A stretch of DNA of 64,000 nucleotides from Acidobacteriota bacterium (GTDB taxonomy: Bacteria; Acidobacteriota; Terriglobia; Bryobacterales; Bryobacteraceae), in NCBI GenBank assembly GCA_018268715.1, contig JAFDVZ010000001.1:53953-117952 (forward strand). The letters are read 5' to 3'. Of this stretch, positions 9,501 to 19,080 are shown one piece after another (positions within the stretch are counted from its first letter, which is position 1; every line of letters begins with the position of its first letter). The notes under the pieces were generated by a model. That model had not been told where the DNA came from. It was given only the letters and a program-made list of their open reading frames with translations, and did not search any database. Both the position numbers and the translations under genes were made by a program.

Positions 9501-10283
9501 TCAATCAGATGAAAAAACGAAGGGCTCGCCATGCCGAAGTTCCTGATAGCGCACCCCGGGCGCCTTCAAGCCGAGCGAGGCGCGGAACTGCCGGGGATCC
9601 GCGGAGTTGTCCGGAAACATGTCGTAATGGCACGGAATCGCCGCTTTTGGACGGATTTTGCCCACTAATTCAGCCGCTTCGAAGTGCGAAAGGTTGTTAA
9701 AACCGCCGTTTATGCACGTGATAACGACGTCTGGACGGTGTTTTGCGGCGCTTGCGAGCAGGTCCGAATAGTCGGTGTCGCCGGTCATATAGATTCGGGG
9801 GCCGCCGCCGAACTGGATCACGAAGCCCATGTGATTCAGATCCGTGTCGTCGGTGGGCAGCGCGAAGGCGCCGCGCAGGCGGAGGTCGCCGAATTCGAGC
9901 TCGCAATCGGGCCAGGCGGGGGCGATCCGGCCGGACTCGATGCCCTCGGCGGCGTAGACCGCGCAGGTGGGGTGCGGTCCAACGAAATGTGTTGTGTCGC
10001 GATTCCGCAGCCGCCGGACGGTTTCGGGGTCGGTGTGGTCCTGGTGGTTGTGGGTGCAGGCGAATACGTCGATGTCGATGTCCTCGGGCTCGACGAGCAC
10101 CGGAACGCGGCGGCTCAGATCCATGCCGGGCGCAAGGCCCTCGCAACTGTTGGTGAGGTACAGGTCGACTCCGGCCAGCGTTCCTTCGGGGGACTTAAAG
10201 ATGTAGCCGTTCTGGCCGAACCACCACATGGCGATGCTGTTCCTTGGAACCGGAAACCGCCGGATGTCTTGCATCAGGGACAT
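9501..10283 (-). CDS. UlaG-like metallo-beta-lactamase-fold hydrolase
   Basis: 260 residues. The metal-binding signature THNHQDHTD (H78, H80, D82, H83) is complete, followed by HMGFVIQFGGGPRIYMTGDTDYSD, which holds the Asp ligand, and PCHYDMFPDNSADP with the late histidine. This arrangement resembles UlaG-type L-ascorbate-6-phosphate lactonases and related MBL proteins. No ascorbate transport or pentose genes are nearby, so the substrate is open. It is convergent with the PHP phosphatase gene (14 bases between stops) and divergent from the HD gene. Confidence 0.8.
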   Translation of the reverse strand: MSLMQDIRRFPVPRNSIAMWWFGQNGYIFKSPEGTLAGVDLYLTNSCEGLAPGMDLSRRVPVLVEPEDIDIDVFACTHNHQDHTDPETVRRLRNRDTTHFVGPHPTCAVYAAEGIESGRIAPAWPDCELEFGDLRLRGAFALPTDDTDLNHMGFVIQFGGGPRIYMTGDTDYSDLLASAAKHRPDVVITCINGGFNNLSHFEAAELVGKIRPKAAIPCHYDMFPDNSADPRQFRASLGLKAPGVRYQELRHGEPFVFSSD

Positions 10284-10347
10284 GCGTTCAGACTATCCCA
10301 TTGCGGCGAGGCTGCGCTCGGCTACAATCGTATGATCTGGAGGAGCC

Positions 10348-10947
10348 TTGATCCAAGACGATGCTCCGCGCGCCCGGCACGCTACCCTGCTGTCGGCCGC
10401 GCAGTTCGCCGCCCGGAAACATGCCTCGCAGCGGCGGAAGGGGAACTCCGCCGAACCTTACGTAAACCACCTGATTGAGGTGGCTCGGCTGCTCACCGAA
10501 CTTCCCGCCACGTTCGATTTGAACCTGGTGGTGGCGGGTTTTCTGCACGACACCCTGGAAGACACCAATGCGACCCGGACGGAACTGGTGGAACACTTCG
10601 GCGAGGACGTCACGAGCCTGGTGGAGCAGGTGACCGACGACAAGTCGCTGGACCGGGCCGTCCGCAAGCGACTCCAAATCCAAAACGCCACGCTCATTTC
10701 CGCGCGGGCCCAGAACCTGAGCACCGCGGATAAGATCAGCAATCTGAGAAGCACCATCGCCGACCCGCCGCGGGGGTGGACGCTCGAACGCCGCCGAGAG
10801 TACTTCGATTGGGCCAAGGCGGTGGTGGACCGGTTTACGGGCGTCGATCCGATGCTGAAACGCGAGTTCGAGTCGGTGTACTCGAGTTTCGGCCCCGAAC
10901 TGGATCTCCAGCCGCAGTCTCTGTCGGCAGGGTCGGCCCGGGTTTGA
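10348..10947 (+). CDS. HD-domain phosphohydrolase, (p)ppGpp hydrolase (SpoT/MESH1)-like
   Basis: 199 residues from TTG 10348, chosen because a GGAGGAG ribosome-binding site stands just before it and no in-frame ATG fits. The SpoT/MESH1 hydrolase signature is clear: AARKHASQRRKG (H25), PYVNHLIEVA (H41), GFLHDTLEDT (H67, D68, E71, D72), and later STADKISNLRS supplying the distal Asp. This single-domain type removes pyrophosphate from alarmone-like nucleotides. There is no synthetase, TGS or ACT domain. It stands alone, divergent from the UlaG-like gene across 64 bases. Substrate is inferred from the family only. Confidence 0.8.
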   Translation: MIQDDAPRARHATLLSAAQFAARKHASQRRKGNSAEPYVNHLIEVARLLTELPATFDLNLVVAGFLHDTLEDTNATRTELVEHFGEDVTSLVEQVTDDKSLDRAVRKRLQIQNATLISARAQNLSTADKISNLRSTIADPPRGWTLERRREYFDWAKAVVDRFTGVDPMLKREFESVYSSFGPELDLQPQSLSAGSARV

Positions 10948-11002
10948 GGAATTTAACGCAACCTTATCGAACGGAAGAGCATTTACACAATTGAAGGCTT
11001 CG

Positions 11003-11038
11003 CCGCGGGCCGCCGACGGGTGTCGTCGGGCGCCGCGG
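11003..11038. other. GC-rich imperfect hairpin between HD gene and TPR gene
   Basis: CCGCGG (11003-11008) pairs with CCGCGG (11033-11038), with a small internal loop and an inner stem CCGACG/CGTCGG around a GGTGT loop. There is no T-run after it, so it is either a weak intrinsic terminator of the HD gene or part of the leader of the next gene. A TTATACT box follows at about 11048 and could be a -10 element for the TPR gene. Confidence 0.35.
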
Positions 11039-11132
11039 AGCGCCGGGGTTATACTGAAGCGAGGGCGAGTAGGGATTCGTGTCGCCGTCCGGCGGCCGAT
11101 TTTTGCGCGCAAAACGGAAAGAGGGCGTTCGG

Positions 11133-13196
11133 ATGGTATCCGGTTGGAAAGCCATAACCATATCCTGTTCATTGCTGGCGGGATCGGCCTTCGGGCAATC
11201 CTCGCAGGCGGCCAAGAAGGGGCGCGACGACGTCTTGCAGCGTGACAAGGCGACCGCGTACTACCACTACTCGCTGGGCCATATGTACGCGGAGATGGCC
11301 GCCTCGTACAACAATCGCGGCGATTACTTCAACAAGGCCATCGAGAACTACCGCCTGGCCATCAAGGCGGATCCGGGCGCGAGCTTCCTCAGCGAGGAGC
11401 TGTCGGACCTGTACATACAGTCCGGCCGCCTGCGCGAGGCCGTCTCCGACGCCGAGGACATCCTCAAACAGAACCCCAACGACCTGAACGCGCGGCGCAT
11501 CCTGGCGCGCATCTACGCCCGCCTGATTGGAGACAGTCAGCAGAATCGCCTGGATGAGGGCTACCTGCGCAAGGCCATCGAGCAGTATCAGAAAGTCACC
11601 GAAAAGGACCCGGGCGACACGGAATCCTGGCTGATGCTAGGTCGGCTGCACAAGTTGGCGCAGAGTTCGCCGGAAGCGGAGAAGGCGTACAAGAAGGCGC
11701 TCGAGAACGATCCGAACAATGAAGACGCGCTGACCGGGCTCGCCATGGTGTACGCCGACCTGGGCGACGCGAAGCAAGCCGCCGACCTGTTGAAGCGCGC
11801 CGCCGATAAGAATCCGACGGGCCGCAGTCTCACGACGCTCGCCAGCACCTACGAACAGATGCGGGAGTATGCGCTGGCCGCCGAAACGCTGAAGAAGGCC
11901 ATCGAGATTTCTCCGGCCAACGCGGCCGAGCTGAAGCGGGCGCTGGCGCGCGACCTGATGCTGTCGGAGCAGTTGGACGACGCCCTGGCTACCTACAAGG
12001 CCCTGGCCGCCGAAGACCCCAAGGATCCCGAAACGCAACTGCGCATGTCGCAGATCTATCGTCAGAAGAAGGACTTCGCCAAGGCCCGCGAGGCGAGCAA
12101 CAAAGCGCGCGAGTTGGACCCGAACAGCCTCGAGATCCGCTATAACGACGTGAACCTGCTCGAGTCCGAGGGCAAGAACACGGAAGCCATCGCCCTGTTG
12201 AAGGAGATCGTCGATTCCACCGCCAAGCGGACCTATACGGCCAGCGAGCGCGGCAATCGGGTGGTGCTGCTGGAGCGTTTGGGTACGATGTATCGCGCCA
12301 ACGAGCAGTTCCCGCAGGCGATTGAGACCTTCAAGCAGATCGGCGAAACGGACCCAGAGATGGCGCCTCGCGGGACCCTGCAGATTGTCGAGACCTACCG
12401 GCTGGCGAAGGATTACCCCAAGGCCGAAGCCGAAGCGAAGGCCGCGTTGGCGAAGAATTCGGGCGACCGGGCCCTGCGCGGGATGTACGCTTCCCTGCTT
12501 GCCGACCAGGGCAAAAGCGACGCCGCCATCGCCGAGATGAAGAAGCTGGTGGCCGAGAAGGCCGACCGCGAAACCTGGATCAGCATGGCCCAGGTGTACG
12601 AAAAGAGCAAACGCTTCAACGATATGGCCAAGGCCATCGACGAGGCCGAGAAGCTGGCGCAGGGCAAGGAGGAAAAGGAAGGCATCACCTTCATGCGCGG
12701 CGCCATGCTCGAGAAGCAGAAGCGCTTCGATGAGGCCGAGGCCGAGTTCCGCAAGGTGCTGGCCGCGAGCCCCGATAACGCCGCCGCCCTCAACTATCTG
12801 GGCTACATGCTGGCCGACCGCAACGTGCGGTTGCCGGAGGCGCTCGAGCTGATCACCAAGGCGCTCGACAACGACCCGGGCAACGGCGCGTACCTGGACA
12901 GCCTGGGCTGGGTGTACTACCGCCTGGGACGCTTTCCGGAAGCCGAAACGCAGTTGAAGCTCGCGCTCGACAAGACCTCGCGCGATCCCACCGTGCACGA
13001 CCACCTGGGCGACGTGTACTACAAGCAGGGCAAGATCCGCGAGGCCATCGGGCAATGGCAGGCTTCGCTGAAGGAGTGGGAGACGGCGGCGTCGTCCGAG
13101 CAGGAACCCGTCGAGATCGCCAAAGTGCAGAAGAAGCTGGAAGGGGCGAAAGTCCGCCTGGCGAAAGAGGGCGGGCCCGCTGGCGAAAAGCCGTAA
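11133..13196 (+). CDS. Large exported tetratricopeptide-repeat protein
   Basis: 687 residues from ATG 11133, which has GAGGG eight bases upstream and gives a signal peptide (MVSGWKAITISCSLLAGSAFGQ); a GTG 18 codons earlier would spoil it. Residues from about 35 to 650 form consecutive TPR units of about 34 residues, with recurrent forms such as AYKKALENDPNNEDALTGLA, NYLGYMLADRNVRLPEALEL and YLDSLGWVYYRLGRFPEAE. The C-terminal units resemble those of lipoprotein-like TPR proteins in which LGY/LGW positions are conserved. TPR solenoids are protein-binding scaffolds; the partner is unknown and the location is probably periplasmic. A strong terminator follows. Confidence 0.85.
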   Translation: MVSGWKAITISCSLLAGSAFGQSSQAAKKGRDDVLQRDKATAYYHYSLGHMYAEMAASYNNRGDYFNKAIENYRLAIKADPGASFLSEELSDLYIQSGRLREAVSDAEDILKQNPNDLNARRILARIYARLIGDSQQNRLDEGYLRKAIEQYQKVTEKDPGDTESWLMLGRLHKLAQSSPEAEKAYKKALENDPNNEDALTGLAMVYADLGDAKQAADLLKRAADKNPTGRSLTTLASTYEQMREYALAAETLKKAIEISPANAAELKRALARDLMLSEQLDDALATYKALAAEDPKDPETQLRMSQIYRQKKDFAKAREASNKARELDPNSLEIRYNDVNLLESEGKNTEAIALLKEIVDSTAKRTYTASERGNRVVLLERLGTMYRANEQFPQAIETFKQIGETDPEMAPRGTLQIVETYRLAKDYPKAEAEAKAALAKNSGDRALRGMYASLLADQGKSDAAIAEMKKLVAEKADRETWISMAQVYEKSKRFNDMAKAIDEAEKLAQGKEEKEGITFMRGAMLEKQKRFDEAEAEFRKVLAASPDNAAALNYLGYMLADRNVRLPEALELITKALDNDPGNGAYLDSLGWVYYRLGRFPEAETQLKLALDKTSRDPTVHDHLGDVYYKQGKIREAIGQWQASLKEWETAASSEQEPVEIAKVQKKLEGAKVRLAKEGGPAGEKP

Positions 13197-13227
13197 GCCT
13201 TTCTTTCTACACAGGTTGCAGCGAGAC

Positions 13228-13254
13228 AACGGACGCCGTCACGGCGTCCGTTTC
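13228..13254 (+). terminator. Rho-independent terminator after the TPR gene
   Basis: AACGGACGCCG (13228-13238) and CGGCGTCCGTT (13242-13252) form an 11-bp perfect stem around the loop TCA, followed by a short T-containing tail. It lies 30 bases after the TPR stop codon and should end that transcript. Confidence 0.75.
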
Positions 13255-13347
13255 CATTTGTGGAACTGCTTTCTCAAAAAAAGTATCATCACAGCGTAAC
13301 GTCTGATGATCTGGTAGCGTTATCTGTTTAAATCCCCGTTACGACAG

Positions 13348-13387
13348 CGGGCGCTCCTACCCCTTTCACCCGAAACCGGAGCGCCCG
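13348..13387 (+). other. Perfect 10-bp stem-loop in leader of RMD1-like gene
   Basis: CGGGCGCTCC (13348-13357) and GGAGCGCCCG (13378-13387) are exact complements separated by a 20-base C-rich loop, 40 bases upstream of the ATG at 13427. No T-run follows. It could be an mRNA leader structure or a protein-binding inverted repeat. The rest of the 230-base gap holds the terminator at 13228 and nothing else I can recognise. Confidence 0.45.
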
Positions 13388-13426
13388 TATTCCTCTCCCG
13401 CCGTTTGGGTCTACCATAACGACAGC

Positions 13427-14518
13427 ATGATTCGTGGCTCGTTGTGGGCTTTCCTGCTCTACGACGTCGCCGAGGAGATTCGCCTTGACGACGCCCGCGC
13501 AAGATTAGGCGCGGGATCTGGCCAGGCTCGTCCGGAGTTCCGCGGCGCGGCGCCCGAGTATGTCCGCTTCGCCCATGCGCCGGTGACGCAGACGCTGGGC
13601 CCGGTCGAGGTAGCCGGACTGGGAACCTGCGGATGCGTGTTCAAGCTCCACGAGTACGGCGTGGTCAGCGTCGCCCTGGAGATCCCCTATGAAGGAGACT
13701 GGCGCGGCCTGGTGGAGCTGTGCGGGCGCGCTATCCCTTCGCCCGAGATCGAGCGCCGCACGCTTGAGATCGCCCAATCCAAGTTGACGGCGATCCAGCC
13801 CTGCCTGGTCAATTCCTACCCGAACTGGACGTCGGAGGATTACTACGTCGTGCATCTGAGTCACGCGGCGGAGTCGCCCCACGACGCCTCGCTCGAGGCG
13901 CGCGAACTGCTGGACCGTCACGGCGCCGAGATCGCCCAGATCGTGCGCGGCGAGGCGATTCCGCTATCGGTGTCCGAACGAGGCGAAATTCTGAAGGAGT
14001 GGCTCTCCTACTACCCGAACGACCTGCTGGTGGTCGCCTGGATGGCCGCCTTCGTCTACGACTCGCCGGAGGGGGCGGCACCAGCCCTGCAACTGCTGGA
14101 ATACGCCAACACCCAGTTGATCGAGTTCCGCTACTACGACGACCGGCTGACCAACGTCCTGGCCGACGTGCGGCGGAGGCTGGAGAAGCGGCGGCGGATC
14201 TGGGGCAGTTGGACGATGGTGCGCGAGGCGGAGCGGCTGAATCGCATCCGGCTGGACGTGATCGAACTGACGGAACGGGTGGATAACTCGATCAAGTTCC
14301 TGAGCGATATGTACTACGCACGCGCCTACCGCCTGGCGGCGCGCAAGATCGGAGTCATCGACTACCGCGACCTGGTGGACGCCAAGCTCGCCACAGCCGC
14401 CGATCTGTACCGCTCCATCGTGGACGAGTTCCACCAGGCGCGGGCGTTCCTGCTGGAGGCCACGGTGGTGGCGATCCTGATCATTGAGCTGGTCTTCCTG
14501 TTCCGCGGCAAGGGGTGA
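13427..14518 (+). CDS. RMD1/DUF155-like protein with C-terminal membrane anchor
   Basis: 363 residues. The middle (LHEYGVVSVALEIPY) and the C-terminal half (LTNVLADVRRRLEKRRRIW, EAERLNRIRLDVIELTERV, KFLSDMYYARAYRLAARKI) follow the RMD1/DUF155 family pattern, where a long helical region ends in a single hydrophobic segment (here FLLEATVVAILIIELVFLF, residues about 340-358) that anchors the protein. In yeast the family member RMD1 is needed for meiotic division; bacterial members have no known role. There is no signal peptide, so the bulk should be cytoplasmic. Assignment rests on pattern resemblance; moderate confidence. Confidence 0.6.
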   Translation: MIRGSLWAFLLYDVAEEIRLDDARARLGAGSGQARPEFRGAAPEYVRFAHAPVTQTLGPVEVAGLGTCGCVFKLHEYGVVSVALEIPYEGDWRGLVELCGRAIPSPEIERRTLEIAQSKLTAIQPCLVNSYPNWTSEDYYVVHLSHAAESPHDASLEARELLDRHGAEIAQIVRGEAIPLSVSERGEILKEWLSYYPNDLLVVAWMAAFVYDSPEGAAPALQLLEYANTQLIEFRYYDDRLTNVLADVRRRLEKRRRIWGSWTMVREAERLNRIRLDVIELTERVDNSIKFLSDMYYARAYRLAARKIGVIDYRDLVDAKLATAADLYRSIVDEFHQARAFLLEATVVAILIIELVFLFRGKG

Positions 14519-14524
14519 GCGAAG

Positions 14525-15655
14525 TCAACGGCGCGAGGGCGCTTGCCACACGACGGCGCCTTTGGCGTCGATGTACGCGATGGCGTCCTTAGTCTGAACG
14601 AAGGCCAGGTCGTGGTCGAAATCGGCGGCCGCCCAGTATTGGGCCGGGATGGCGAGTTTGCCGGAACGGTCGAGGTATCCGAACAGGTCGTCGACGCGGA
14701 TGCGGGCCATGCCGCTCGAGAACTTGAAGGCTTTCTCGTATTTGCGCAGCGGGAAGGCGAGCTTGCCGGCCTGGTCCACCCAGCCGGTCAGGCCGTTTTC
14801 CATGGTCAGCGCCAGGCCCTCGGAAAACGGCTCGAGCGGACGCAGGCGCAGTTGCTCCTGCGGGACTTCGCGGCCGTTCACGTCGATGAACATCCACTTC
14901 TCGCCGTCCTGAACGCGCGCCAATCCGCGCTCGAACGAACTGGCGTCGTTGAACTTAGCCGGGATGGCCCAGTTTCCCCTGGCGTCCTTGTAGCCCCAGG
15001 TGAAGCCGTCCTTGACCAGCAGGCGTCCGTCGGCGAAGAGGTTGGCGGGATTGAGATGCTCTCCGAAGGGGACGCTGACGATGACTTTTCCGGTGTGGTC
15101 GAAGTAGCGCCATTCGCGGTCGAAGGCGCCGAACGGCAGGTTCTCGGGGTTGTCCGGAAACTCCGCCGCGTTGATGTAGGTGGGCGGAATGACCACTCGG
15201 CCGTCCCGGTCGATGAAGCCGTAGCGGGTGGGAACGCGCTTGCCCGACTCGTCGACGCGCCCGGCGTCCTGCACGCGTAGCAGACCCTGGTGGAAGGAGC
15301 CGAGCACGCGAAAGGGAATCTCGGCCACGAGTTTGCCGGACCGTTCGATGAGGGCGTAGCGAGAGCCGTTGCGGACGATGGCGCGTCCGTAATGAAACTC
15401 GTTGGCCTGCTCGTACTGCGGTTCGATGGTCATTTTGCCGGATAAGTCGATGTAACCCCACAGCCCGTTGGTCAACACCGCGATGCGGCCTTCGCGATAC
15501 TCGCCCACGGCGTCGTATTGTGGCGGCGCCACCACCTTGCCGGCGCGGTTAATAAACCCGAACTTGCGGCCGTCGCGGATGGGATAGAGATAGTCGCCGG
15601 AGGATTGGGCCCAGAGAATGGAAGCGAGTAAGGTGAGAAGACTGGCGCGCGGCAC
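14525..15655 (-). CDS. Exported WG-repeat (KWG-like) protein
   Basis: 376 residues if begun at GTG 15655 (signal peptide from PRASLLTLLASILWAQ), while an ATG at 15730 would add 25 residues overlapping the malic enzyme upstream region. The body consists of about ten repeats of 35-40 residues built on the pattern W/F-GYIDLSGKMTIEPQYEQA, for example FGFINRAGKVVAPPQYD, WGYIDLSGKMTIEPQY, WMFIDVNGREVP and FGYLDRSGKLAIPAQY. WG repeats fold as small beta units; the family has no defined activity. It is convergent with the RMD1-like gene (six bases between stops) and divergent from the malic enzyme gene. Confidence 0.8.
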   Translation of the reverse strand: MPRASLLTLLASILWAQSSGDYLYPIRDGRKFGFINRAGKVVAPPQYDAVGEYREGRIAVLTNGLWGYIDLSGKMTIEPQYEQANEFHYGRAIVRNGSRYALIERSGKLVAEIPFRVLGSFHQGLLRVQDAGRVDESGKRVPTRYGFIDRDGRVVIPPTYINAAEFPDNPENLPFGAFDREWRYFDHTGKVIVSVPFGEHLNPANLFADGRLLVKDGFTWGYKDARGNWAIPAKFNDASSFERGLARVQDGEKWMFIDVNGREVPQEQLRLRPLEPFSEGLALTMENGLTGWVDQAGKLAFPLRKYEKAFKFSSGMARIRVDDLFGYLDRSGKLAIPAQYWAAADFDHDLAFVQTKDAIAYIDAKGAVVWQAPSRR

Positions 15656-15735
15656 GAACAACAGTATAAGTCGGGAGGCGCGGACGTTGGCGGGCGCCAA
15701 TGGCCGGTGGTATCCTCCGAACGGAGTCACAAGCT

Positions 15736-18030
15736 ATGCATATCCGAAAGGAAGACGCTCTCGAGTACCACTCACAGGGGCCGTCAGGGAAGCTTTCGAT
15801 CACGCCCACCAAGCCGTGTCGCACTCAGCGGGACCTGAGTCTGGCCTACACGCCGGGCGTCGCCGTGCCGTGTCTGGAAATCGCCAAGGACCCGGCTCTT
15901 GCATACAAGTACACATCCAAGGGCAACCTGGTGGCCGTGGTCTCCAACGGCACCGCGGTCCTCGGATTGGGCAACATCGGAGCGGCCGCCGGCAAGCCGG
16001 TGATGGAAGGCAAGGCGGTCCTGTTTAAACGCTTTGCCGATATCGACGTTTTCGATATCGAACTCGCCACCGAGGATCCGAAAGAGGTGATTCGCGCCTG
16101 TCAGTTGCTCGAGCCCACTTTCGGCGGAATCAACCTGGAGGACATCAAGGCGCCGGATTGTTTCGTCATCGAGGAAGAGCTGAAGCGGACCATGCACATC
16201 CCCGTCTTCCATGACGACCAGCATGGCACCGCCATCATCGCCGGCGCGGCGCTGATCAACGCCGTTTCCCTGGTGGGCAAGCGACTGGACGAAATCGACA
16301 TCGTGTTCAATGGAGCGGGCGCGAGCGCCATCTCCTGCGCCGAGCACATGATCCGGCTCGGTGTACGGCGCGAGCGCATCACGCTGTGCGATTCCACCGG
16401 GGTGGTTCACAAGGGTCGCGCCAAGGGGATGAACATCTATAAGGAGCGGTTCGCCATCGAGACGGAGGCGCGCACGCTGGAAGACGCTTTCCGCGGCGCC
16501 GACGTGTTCTTCGGCTTGTCGGCGGGCAACTGCGTGACGGCCGACATGGTGAAAGAGATGGCGGAGCGGCCCATCATCTTCGCGCTGGCCAATCCGGATC
16601 CCGAGATTCCCTACGAAGTGGCGCGCGCGGCGCGTCCGGACGCCATTATCGCCACCGGCCGGTCCGACTATCCGAACCAGGTCAACAACGTGCTCGGCTT
16701 CCCGTTCATTTTCCGGGGAGCGCTGGACGTGCGCGCCACCACCATCAACGACGAGATGAAGCTGGCGGCGACGCATGCGCTGGCGGCGCTCGCCCGCGAG
16801 GACGTGCCCGATTCGGTGCGGCGCGCCTACGGTTCCGAACAGCTCGAGTTCGGGCCGGAGTACATCATCCCCAAGCCGTTCGATCCGCGCGTGCTGTTGT
16901 GGGAGGCCTACGCGGTGGCGAAGGCGGCCATGGAAACGGGCGTGGCGCAATTGCCGCTCGACCTGGCGAGCTACCGGGATAACCTGGAGCGCCGCCTGGG
17001 CCGCAGCCACGAAGTGATGCGCATCATGATCCACAAGGCGCAGCGTGGACCCAAGCGCGTGGTGTTCCCCGAAGGGCTGGAAGACAAGATCCTGCGGGCG
17101 GCCCAGATTCTGGTGGACGAACGCATCGCCATTCCGGTCCTGATCGGCAAGGAGGAGAGCATTCGCGCTCGGGCCGCGGAGTTGCGGGTGCATATCGGGT
17201 CGGCGGAGATTGTGGAGCCCCGGCGGTCGCAGCACCTGCCCAAGTACATCGACGAGCTGTTCCACCTGCGGCAGCGCAAGGGCATGACGCATACCGAGGC
17301 GGAAACGACGGCGCTTTCGCCGAACGTGTTCGGGTCCTTGATGGTCAGGATGGGCGATGCGGACGCGCTGATCGGCGGTGTGACGCAACACTATCCGGAC
17401 GTGCTGAAGCCGGCGCTGCAGGTGATCCCGGTGCGCGAAGGGTTCCGCAAGGTGGCGGGCGTGTACCTGGTGATTACCGCGAAGGGCGACCTGTACTTCC
17501 TGGCCGACGCGACGGTGAACATAGAGCCGAACGCCGAGGACCTGGCGGAAATCGCCATGACGGCGGCCGAAGCGGCCCGGCGCTTCGACGTGGAGCCTCG
17601 AATCGGCATGCTGAGCTTCTCCAATTTCGGCAGCTCGCGCCATCCGCTGTCGGAGAAGGTCCGCCGGGCGGTGGAAATTGTCCGCCACCGCGCGCCGGAC
17701 CTGATCATCGACGGCGAGATGCAGGCCGATCTGGCGGTGTCTCCGGAGGCGCTGGAGGCGACCTACCCGTTCAGCACGCTGAAAGGCGGCGCCAACGTGC
17801 TGGTGTTTCCCAATCTGGAGGCCGGCAACGTGGCCTACAAGCTGTTGTCGAAGCTGGGCAACGCCGAGCTGATCGGGCCCATCCTGATGGGGTTGTCCAA
17901 ACCCGTCCACGTGCTGCAACGCGGGGCGGAGGTGAACGACATCGTCAAGGTGACGGCGATCGCGGTGGTGGACGCCCAGGAACTGCAACCACTGGTCCGC
18001 GAGACGATCGGCAACCTGGCGTACAGCTAA
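15736..18030 (+). CDS. maeB: NADP-dependent malic enzyme fused to phosphotransacetylase-like domain (MaeB)
   Basis: 764 residues from ATG 15736 ([20 protein letters not shown]), with GGAG 11 bases upstream. Malic enzyme decarboxylates malate to pyruvate with NAD(P) reduction. N-terminal half: [12 protein letters not shown], the metal-binding FHDDQHGTA, the Rossmann [14 protein letters not shown] and [13 protein letters not shown]. Residues about 430-764 form the phosphotransacetylase-like domain ([38 protein letters not shown]), which is regulatory rather than catalytic in known MaeB proteins. Its stop overlaps that of the convergent PEP-CTERM gene by four bases. Confidence 0.95.
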   Translation: MHIRKEDALEYHSQGPSGKLSITPTKPCRTQRDLSLAYTPGVAVPCLEIAKDPALAYKYTSKGNLVAVVSNGTAVLGLGNIGAAAGKPVMEGKAVLFKRFADIDVFDIELATEDPKEVIRACQLLEPTFGGINLEDIKAPDCFVIEEELKRTMHIPVFHDDQHGTAIIAGAALINAVSLVGKRLDEIDIVFNGAGASAISCAEHMIRLGVRRERITLCDSTGVVHKGRAKGMNIYKERFAIETEARTLEDAFRGADVFFGLSAGNCVTADMVKEMAERPIIFALANPDPEIPYEVARAARPDAIIATGRSDYPNQVNNVLGFPFIFRGALDVRATTINDEMKLAATHALAALAREDVPDSVRRAYGSEQLEFGPEYIIPKPFDPRVLLWEAYAVAKAAMETGVAQLPLDLASYRDNLERRLGRSHEVMRIMIHKAQRGPKRVVFPEGLEDKILRAAQILVDERIAIPVLIGKEESIRARAAELRVHIGSAEIVEPRRSQHLPKYIDELFHLRQRKGMTHTEAETTALSPNVFGSLMVRMGDADALIGGVTQHYPDVLKPALQVIPVREGFRKVAGVYLVITAKGDLYFLADATVNIEPNAEDLAEIAMTAAEAARRFDVEPRIGMLSFSNFGSSRHPLSEKVRRAVEIVRHRAPDLIIDGEMQADLAVSPEALEATYPFSTLKGGANVLVFPNLEAGNVAYKLLSKLGNAELIGPILMGLSKPVHVLQRGAEVNDIVKVTAIAVVDAQELQPLVRETIGNLAYS

Positions 18031-18842
18031 CAGGCCGACGACTTCGCGCGACGCCGGGCGGCGAGCCATACCAGGCCCAGGCCGAGTCCGGAAATCGCAA
18101 GCGTGGAGGGCTCCGGAACGTCGCACGCCAGCAGCCCGCGGGGGTCCGTGTGCAGCCTTAGGGAGAAGACTGCCTCGGTGGCTTCGCGGTCGGCGTAGAA
18201 GACGCGCATTTGGTACGAGCCAGGAGCCATGTTCTGCATCATTTCGGTGTTGGCGTTCTCGGCGGTGCAGTTGGCGCCGTGGACGCCCTCATTCGTCAGA
18301 ACCAGGGTGCCGCTGCCGAACACGCCGCCGGACAGGTACACCAGCCCGTCGTCGTCCGAGCACAGATTCAGGCTGATGCTGCCCGTTTGCGTCAGGTTCA
18401 GGTTGCCTACGAACATCGCGGTCAGAAAGGCGGTTTCGTCGTCTCCGTCGACGCCGAACACGGTGCTGTTGGTGAACATGGCGTTGTTCAGGAACGGCAG
18501 GGAAACGACTGAGGGATACACCGGGTTGTTGAGTACGGAGACGTTGGGGTTGGACGTACTCCACCAAAGCAGTTCTCCGGTAATGGGATCGACATCGTGA
18601 AAGATGCTTTTACCGATGTCGTTGACCACCGGCAGGCCGTTCGCGCCCAGTCCGGCTCCCACGGTCGTCACCAGGGCGGTGGTCGGTCCCAGTTGCTCGT
18701 TGGCGACGTCGGGATCGGCGCCCCCTAAAGAAAAGACATACAGGCCGAGCGATGTGCCCCAGGCCGGCGTACAAAGCCCCCATAGACAGAGGCCGGCGAT
18801 GACTACGGCGGATCTTTTGGACGAGACCTGATGGTTGAGCAC
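18027..18842 (-). CDS. PEP-CTERM sorted exported protein
   Basis: 271 residues from GTG 18842, chosen because GGAGGG stands eight bases ahead and gives a proper signal peptide (SAVVIAGLCLWGLCTPAWG). The C-terminus has the full PEP-CTERM sorting signal: VPEPSTLAISG, a hydrophobic stretch, and the basic tail [10 protein letters not shown]. Such proteins are processed at the membrane by exosortase (EpsH/XrtA type) and often go to the cell surface with exopolysaccharide. The body contains CSDDDGLVYLSGG and a YQMRVFYADREATEAVFSL ending, recalling PA14/fibro-slime type beta domains. No exosortase is in the window. See the palindrome at 18932. Confidence 0.85.
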   Translation of the reverse strand: MLNHQVSSKRSAVVIAGLCLWGLCTPAWGTSLGLYVFSLGGADPDVANEQLGPTTALVTTVGAGLGANGLPVVNDIGKSIFHDVDPITGELLWWSTSNPNVSVLNNPVYPSVVSLPFLNNAMFTNSTVFGVDGDDETAFLTAMFVGNLNLTQTGSISLNLCSDDDGLVYLSGGVFGSGTLVLTNEGVHGANCTAENANTEMMQNMAPGSYQMRVFYADREATEAVFSLRLHTDPRGLLACDVPEPSTLAISGLGLGLVWLAARRRAKSSAC

Positions 18843-18931
18843 GTGAGCTTCCCTCCGGAGTTCAATATCTCCAGCCATCACTCTAGGGAATGCACGTGAA
18901 CGACACAAGAAACTATGTTCCTGTAACCTCC

Positions 18932-18945
18932 AGTACCACTGTACT
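18932..18945 (-). promoter_or_regulatory. Inverted repeat AGTAC-N4-GTACT upstream of PEP-CTERM gene
   Basis: AGTAC (18932-18936) and GTACT (18941-18945) are complementary half-sites around CACT, centred about 96 bases upstream of the PEP-CTERM start at 18842. A near-identical element stands about 91 bases upstream of the other PEP-CTERM gene. Probably an operator or activator site; the protein that binds it is unknown. The 238-base gap to the M16 peptidase gene holds nothing else recognisable. Confidence 0.45.
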
Positions 18946-19080
18946 TAGCCCTAGGAATATTGGGTGAGGCCGGGTGCTACCCGGGTCAGGGGTACGCCGC
19001 CGGCGTCGCGGCGTCCCAGCGCGACGGGAAGGGCTCCAAATCGGGCGTATGAGACAATGGTGTTTGCGAACTGAGTAAGA

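Noticed and set aside
15784-18126. 780-codon open frame on the minus strand opposite maeB
   Set aside because: It is antisense to a fully recognised malic enzyme and its protein is rich in His/Arg/Gln without any fold signature, as expected from high-GC shadow frames.
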